DNA of 62,592 nucleotides from an uncultured Acidimicrobiales bacterium (GTDB lineage: Bacteria > Actinomycetota > Acidimicrobiia > Acidimicrobiales > SHLQ01): positions 1 through 62,592 of the forward strand of contig CALHTF010000053.1 of the NCBI GenBank assembly GCA_938038815.1, in the 5' to 3' direction. The notes under the pieces were generated by a model. The model was not told the DNA's origin. It did no database searches and saw only the letters and a program-made list of their open reading frames with translations. Positions 59,666 to 62,592 of this stretch are shown here, one piece after another. A program made the translations under genes and the position numbers. Every line of letters begins with the position of its first letter. Position 1 is the first letter of the stretch.

Positions 59666-59769
59666 CAAGATTTAGGGATTGTGACCCATTGTGGGCCCTA
59701 ATTTGGGGGCCCTACTCTCTGGGTAAGCCGTTGTTGGCTCCCCCACCCCCAAGGACTTGAGATCGATAC

Positions 59770-60837
59770 ATGAGAGATCGAAACAAACCCTCCGATACCC
59801 CCCTCGATCCCGACGACGTTGTGTCGTGGGAGCTCCCAGCCCGAACCGACCAACAACCGCCTGCCTCGCGCTACTTCGCGCCTCCGGCACACGACCTTGA
59901 CCTGCGGGCCCCAACGCTGCCCCCGCCACCGCCGCGCAGCTCAGCCGTCGGCGAACCCGCCGACGCACCAATCGACCAAACCCCTCCCCCGATGCCGTCG
60001 CTTCCACCGTTGCCTCCACTGCCGGCTCCGCCCGAAGCTCCAACCTTCGCCGCACCGGACTCAAACTGGATCGACAACGCTCCAAGCGCCGAGGTTCGAG
60101 ACTTCCCCGAAAGCGCAAAGGCCGCCGCCCCGTACCGTCCCGAGTTGAGCCAACCGGCGGCGATCATCGACCTGAGCGACCACGCCAACCATCCGTACTC
60201 CGAACTGTACGACCTCGCCGAGCCGACCGATGGCGGCCCGATCAACGAGAGCCGCGAGCTACCCGATGAGCTCCGCCACGCCATGCTGACCGCAACCGCC
60301 GGGTCACCGACTTCTTCGTTGCCCGCCCCCGAGCCGACCTTGGCCGACCCCGACCTGTCGAACGAACCGTCGTCGCTCGCTGCGCTGTCGTCGATGGGCG
60401 AACAACTTCCTCCGCCCCCGCCGCTCGCCCCTCTTAGCTTGAGCCGTCCGTTGCCGGTGGTCGGGGCAACCCCGATCGATGCGCTCGGTACCAGCTCGAT
60501 GATCAGTGTCGACACCCTCGGCACGGTGCCACTGAGCATCAGCGGATTGTTCACCGACGTGCTCACCGACAACGGCTTTAAGCCGGTCGAAGTAAATCAG
60601 ACCACTACCGTGCTGGCCCGCGGCGAAGCCCAGATCACGATCGACCTGCTCGATGATGACCATGGCGCGATCGTCGAACTCGAATGCCAAGACCCGACTC
60701 CCATCCAGCGACTCTTCGTCGCCGGATTTATCGAGGCAGGTTTCACGATTCGGTCATCGTCAGACGACGCAACCGTGCTCGGTCACGACGCAGAGTGTTT
60801 GGTCCGGATCGTCACCGTCGACGTCGATCGGGGCTAA
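59770..60837 (+). CDS. proline-rich protein with small C-terminal domain, unknown function
   Basis: A 355-residue protein. About the first 230 residues are Pro/Ala/Asp-rich and probably disordered (PPPPPRSS, PPPMPSLPPLPPLPAPP). The last 110 residues (ISVDTLGTVPLSISGLFTDVLTDNGF to CLVRIVTVDVDRG) form a compact alpha/beta unit I do not recognise; it repeats an acid-rich pattern. No signal peptide, membrane segment or metal motif is visible. It lies between the deaminase and the convergent hydrolase. Confidence 0.72.
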   Translation: MRDRNKPSDTPLDPDDVVSWELPARTDQQPPASRYFAPPAHDLDLRAPTLPPPPPRSSAVGEPADAPIDQTPPPMPSLPPLPPLPAPPEAPTFAAPDSNWIDNAPSAEVRDFPESAKAAAPYRPELSQPAAIIDLSDHANHPYSELYDLAEPTDGGPINESRELPDELRHAMLTATAGSPTSSLPAPEPTLADPDLSNEPSSLAALSSMGEQLPPPPPLAPLSLSRPLPVVGATPIDALGTSSMISVDTLGTVPLSISGLFTDVLTDNGFKPVEVNQTTTVLARGEAQITIDLLDDDHGAIVELECQDPTPIQRLFVAGFIEAGFTIRSSSDDATVLGHDAECLVRIVTVDVDRG

Positions 60838-60859
60838 CCCGGGGGTTACCCCCACGCGA

Positions 60860-61471
60860 TTACACCGTGCAGTTCGGCACCTCGGCGCCAATTGTTGTGG
60901 AATCGCCGTGACCGGTGTGAACAACGGTTTCATCGTCAAGCACCAACAACTTCTCGGTGATGCTGGCAACCAGTAGCTCCCGGCTACTAAACGACCGGCC
61001 GGTGGCGCCTGGCCCGCCGTTGAACAACGTGTCACCACTAAAGACGGTACGTTCGGACGGCACATGAAGGCTCACGCCACCCGGTGAGTGCCCTGGCGTG
61101 TGCAGAATTGTGACCTCGGTGCCGCCCACGGTGAGCACCTTGCCGTCCGACAAGGTCTCGTCGACTCGCCGATCGGGGTACACGACCTCCCACAGCATCG
61201 TGTCGTCGGGGTGCAGCAGAATTGGCGCCCCGGTCGACTCCGATAACTCGGCCGCCGCGTTGATGTGGTCGTTGTGGGCGTGGGTGCACACGATGCCAGC
61301 GACCTTTCGGCCTCCGATACCGTCGAGGATGGGGCGATGGTCGTGAGCGGCATCGATGACCAACACCTCTTCGTCGTTGCCGACCAGCCAAATGTTGTTT
61401 TCCACTTCGAAATCCTCGCCGTCGAGCGAGAAGATGCCGGCGGTGATGACCCGATCGATCGAGGTCGCCAT
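60860..61471 (-). CDS. metallo-beta-lactamase-fold hydrolase, mycothiol-linked
   Basis: A 203-residue metal hydrolase with His64-x-His66-x-Asp68-His69 (CTHAHNDH), HTPGHSPGG and SGDTLF (second metal set), and TGHGDSTTIG at the end. Its start overlaps the stop of the mycothiol-dependent dehydrogenase (TAATG). In mycobacteria an MBL-fold gene is found next to mscR, and a role with S-formylmycothiol or another mycothiol thioester is inferred from that. Confidence 0.87.
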   Translation of the reverse strand: MATSIDRVITAGIFSLDGEDFEVENNIWLVGNDEEVLVIDAAHDHRPILDGIGGRKVAGIVCTHAHNDHINAAAELSESTGAPILLHPDDTMLWEVVYPDRRVDETLSDGKVLTVGGTEVTILHTPGHSPGGVSLHVPSERTVFSGDTLFNGGPGATGRSFSSRELLVASITEKLLVLDDETVVHTGHGDSTTIGAEVPNCTV

Positions 61472-62553
61472 TACAGCACCACCACCGAGCGGAGAACGTC
61501 GCCGGCTTCCATGGCGTGGAACGCTTGCTCAACATCTTCGAGCGAGATGGTTTCGGTAACGAACCGGTCGAGATCGAGTCGTCCCTGCAGATAAAGGTCG
61601 ATAAGCATCGGGAAGTCGCGCGACGGCAGGCAGTCGCCGTACCACGACGACTTCAGCGAACCGCCCCGACCGAACACGTCGATCAGCGGCAACTCGATGG
61701 TCATCTCGGGGTTGGGCACGCCGACCAACACCACGGTGCCTGCGAGGTCGCGGGCGTAGAAGGCTTGCTTGTAGGTCTGGGGCAGCCCGACCGCTTCGAT
61801 CGCTACGTCAACGCCGTTGCCGTCGGTAAGCGCCTGGATCTGTTCGACCACATCGCCGCTGGTGGCGTTGATGGTGTGGGTGGCGCCGAACTCTTTGGCC
61901 CACTCGAGCTTCTTGTCGTCGAGATCGACCGCAATGATGGTCGAGGCACCAGCCAGGCGAGCGCCGGCGATGGCGGCATCGCCTACCCCGCCGCAGCCAA
62001 ACACCGCAACCGAGTCACCACGGCTGACGCCGCCGGTGTTCATCGAGGCGCCCAGGCCGGCCATAACGCCGCACCCGATGAGTCCGGCGACTTCAGGCTT
62101 GGCGTCGGCGCTGACCTTGGTGCACTGTCCGGCAGCCACGAGAGTTTTCTCGGCGAAGGCACCAATGCCGAGCGCCGGGCTGAGCTCTTGACCATCGAGG
62201 GTCATCTTCTGGGTGGCGTTGTGAGTGTTGAAACACAGGTGCGGGTTGCCCCGGTTACAGGACCGGCAATCGCCACAGACCGCACGCCAGTTCAGGATAA
62301 CAAAGTCGCCCGGTTCGACCGAGGTAACCCCTTCGCCCACCGATTCGACGGTGCCGGAGGCTTCGTGGCCCAACAGGAACGGGAAGTCGTCGTTGATGGC
62401 GCCTTCGCGGTAGTGCAGGTCGGTGTGGCAAACACCGCAGGCCAGAATCTTCACGACCGCTTCACCTGGCCCTGGGTCGGGAATATCGATCATCTCGATG
62501 CTGACCGGCTCGCCCTTCGCCTTGGCGACAACTGCGCGTACCTGCTGCGGCAT
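61471..62553 (-). CDS. mscR: S-(hydroxymethyl)mycothiol dehydrogenase / S-nitrosomycothiol reductase
   Basis: Zinc medium-chain alcohol dehydrogenase, 360 residues, that detoxifies formaldehyde and S-nitrosomycothiol with mycothiol. Catalytic zinc at [14 protein letters not shown] and GHEASG; structural zinc cysteines in [18 protein letters not shown] loop [18 protein letters not shown]; and [31 protein letters not shown] as in the mycothiol group. Start ATG at 62553 with AGGAGAG upstream. Together with mshD in this window, it supports a mycothiol-using host. Confidence 0.92.
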   Translation of the reverse strand: MPQQVRAVVAKAKGEPVSIEMIDIPDPGPGEAVVKILACGVCHTDLHYREGAINDDFPFLLGHEASGTVESVGEGVTSVEPGDFVILNWRAVCGDCRSCNRGNPHLCFNTHNATQKMTLDGQELSPALGIGAFAEKTLVAAGQCTKVSADAKPEVAGLIGCGVMAGLGASMNTGGVSRGDSVAVFGCGGVGDAAIAGARLAGASTIIAVDLDDKKLEWAKEFGATHTINATSGDVVEQIQALTDGNGVDVAIEAVGLPQTYKQAFYARDLAGTVVLVGVPNPEMTIELPLIDVFGRGGSLKSSWYGDCLPSRDFPMLIDLYLQGRLDLDRFVTETISLEDVEQAFHAMEAGDVLRSVVVL

Positions 62554-62592
62554 GTAACTCTCCTCTACCCGTTTGAACTTCCCGAGACTCTA

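Overview
The window is a high-GC stretch of chromosome from an actinobacterium. Mycothiol enzymes (MshD, and an MscR-like dehydrogenase with its metallo-beta-lactamase partner), a proteasome activator of the Bpa type, menaquinone genes, DivIVA/SepF without FtsA, and a meso-DAP type MurE all point to Actinomycetota. A free-standing TrpF beside HisA, and the general look of the proteins, suggest a deep branch such as Acidimicrobiia; that placement is inference. I see no rRNA, tRNA, CRISPR array, prophage or insertion sequence. The window is mostly core chromosome, densely packed, with many 1-4 bp stop/start overlaps.

Layout. 1-481: tandem and direct repeats plus an inverted repeat before the fatty-acid operon. 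482-4842 (+): fabD-fabH-fabG-acpP-fabF, closed by a strong terminator. 4889-6312 (-): MaoC hydratase, fabZ and an HU protein. 7061-11047: an orphan zinc-finger anti-sigma-like protein, a secreted polysaccharide deacetylase, an ECF sigma/anti-sigma pair and a flavin disulfide reductase. 11063-19439 (-): a mixed trp/his block (GroES-like, hisI, trpE, ygfZ-like, J-domain, trpC, trpF, GntR regulator, trpB, trpA). 20124-24017 (-): hisC-hisB-hisH-hisA-hisF. 24121-31539: assorted genes (degenerate metallophosphoesterase, mshD, rlmN, menG, menA, sulfotransferase, nitroreductase, a hypothetical). 31662-35243 (-): dnaE. 35532-39189: secreted beta-helix protein, Bpa, phosphodiesterase, Rrf2 regulator.

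39190-58985 (-) is one long division and cell-wall supercluster. In transcription order it is mraZ, rsmH, ftsL, ftsI, murE, mraY, ftsW, murG, murC, murB, ftsQ, ftsZ, pgeF, yggS, sepF, divIVA, a DksA-like gene, lspA and rluD. murD and murF are absent from it. A promoter with a perfect TTGACA box and 10-bp-phased TGGG repeats (likely MraZ sites) stands at its head. 59159-62553 holds a yeast-type cytosine deaminase, a proline-rich protein and the mycothiol-dependent formaldehyde pair.

The most interesting non-ordinary signals are these: an orphan intrinsic terminator with a UUCG tetraloop that implies an unannotated structured RNA on the minus strand at about 24366-24563; a 116-bp element with 18-bp perfect inverted arms between mraZ and rsmH; a FabD fused to a lipoyl/biotinyl-like domain without the usual lysine; a GntR/UTRA regulator inside the trp block with a palindrome over the trpB promoter; a metallophosphoesterase and a HisI with changed metal-site residues; and a DksA-like protein with a histone-like Lys/Ala tail that has lost its zinc cysteines.
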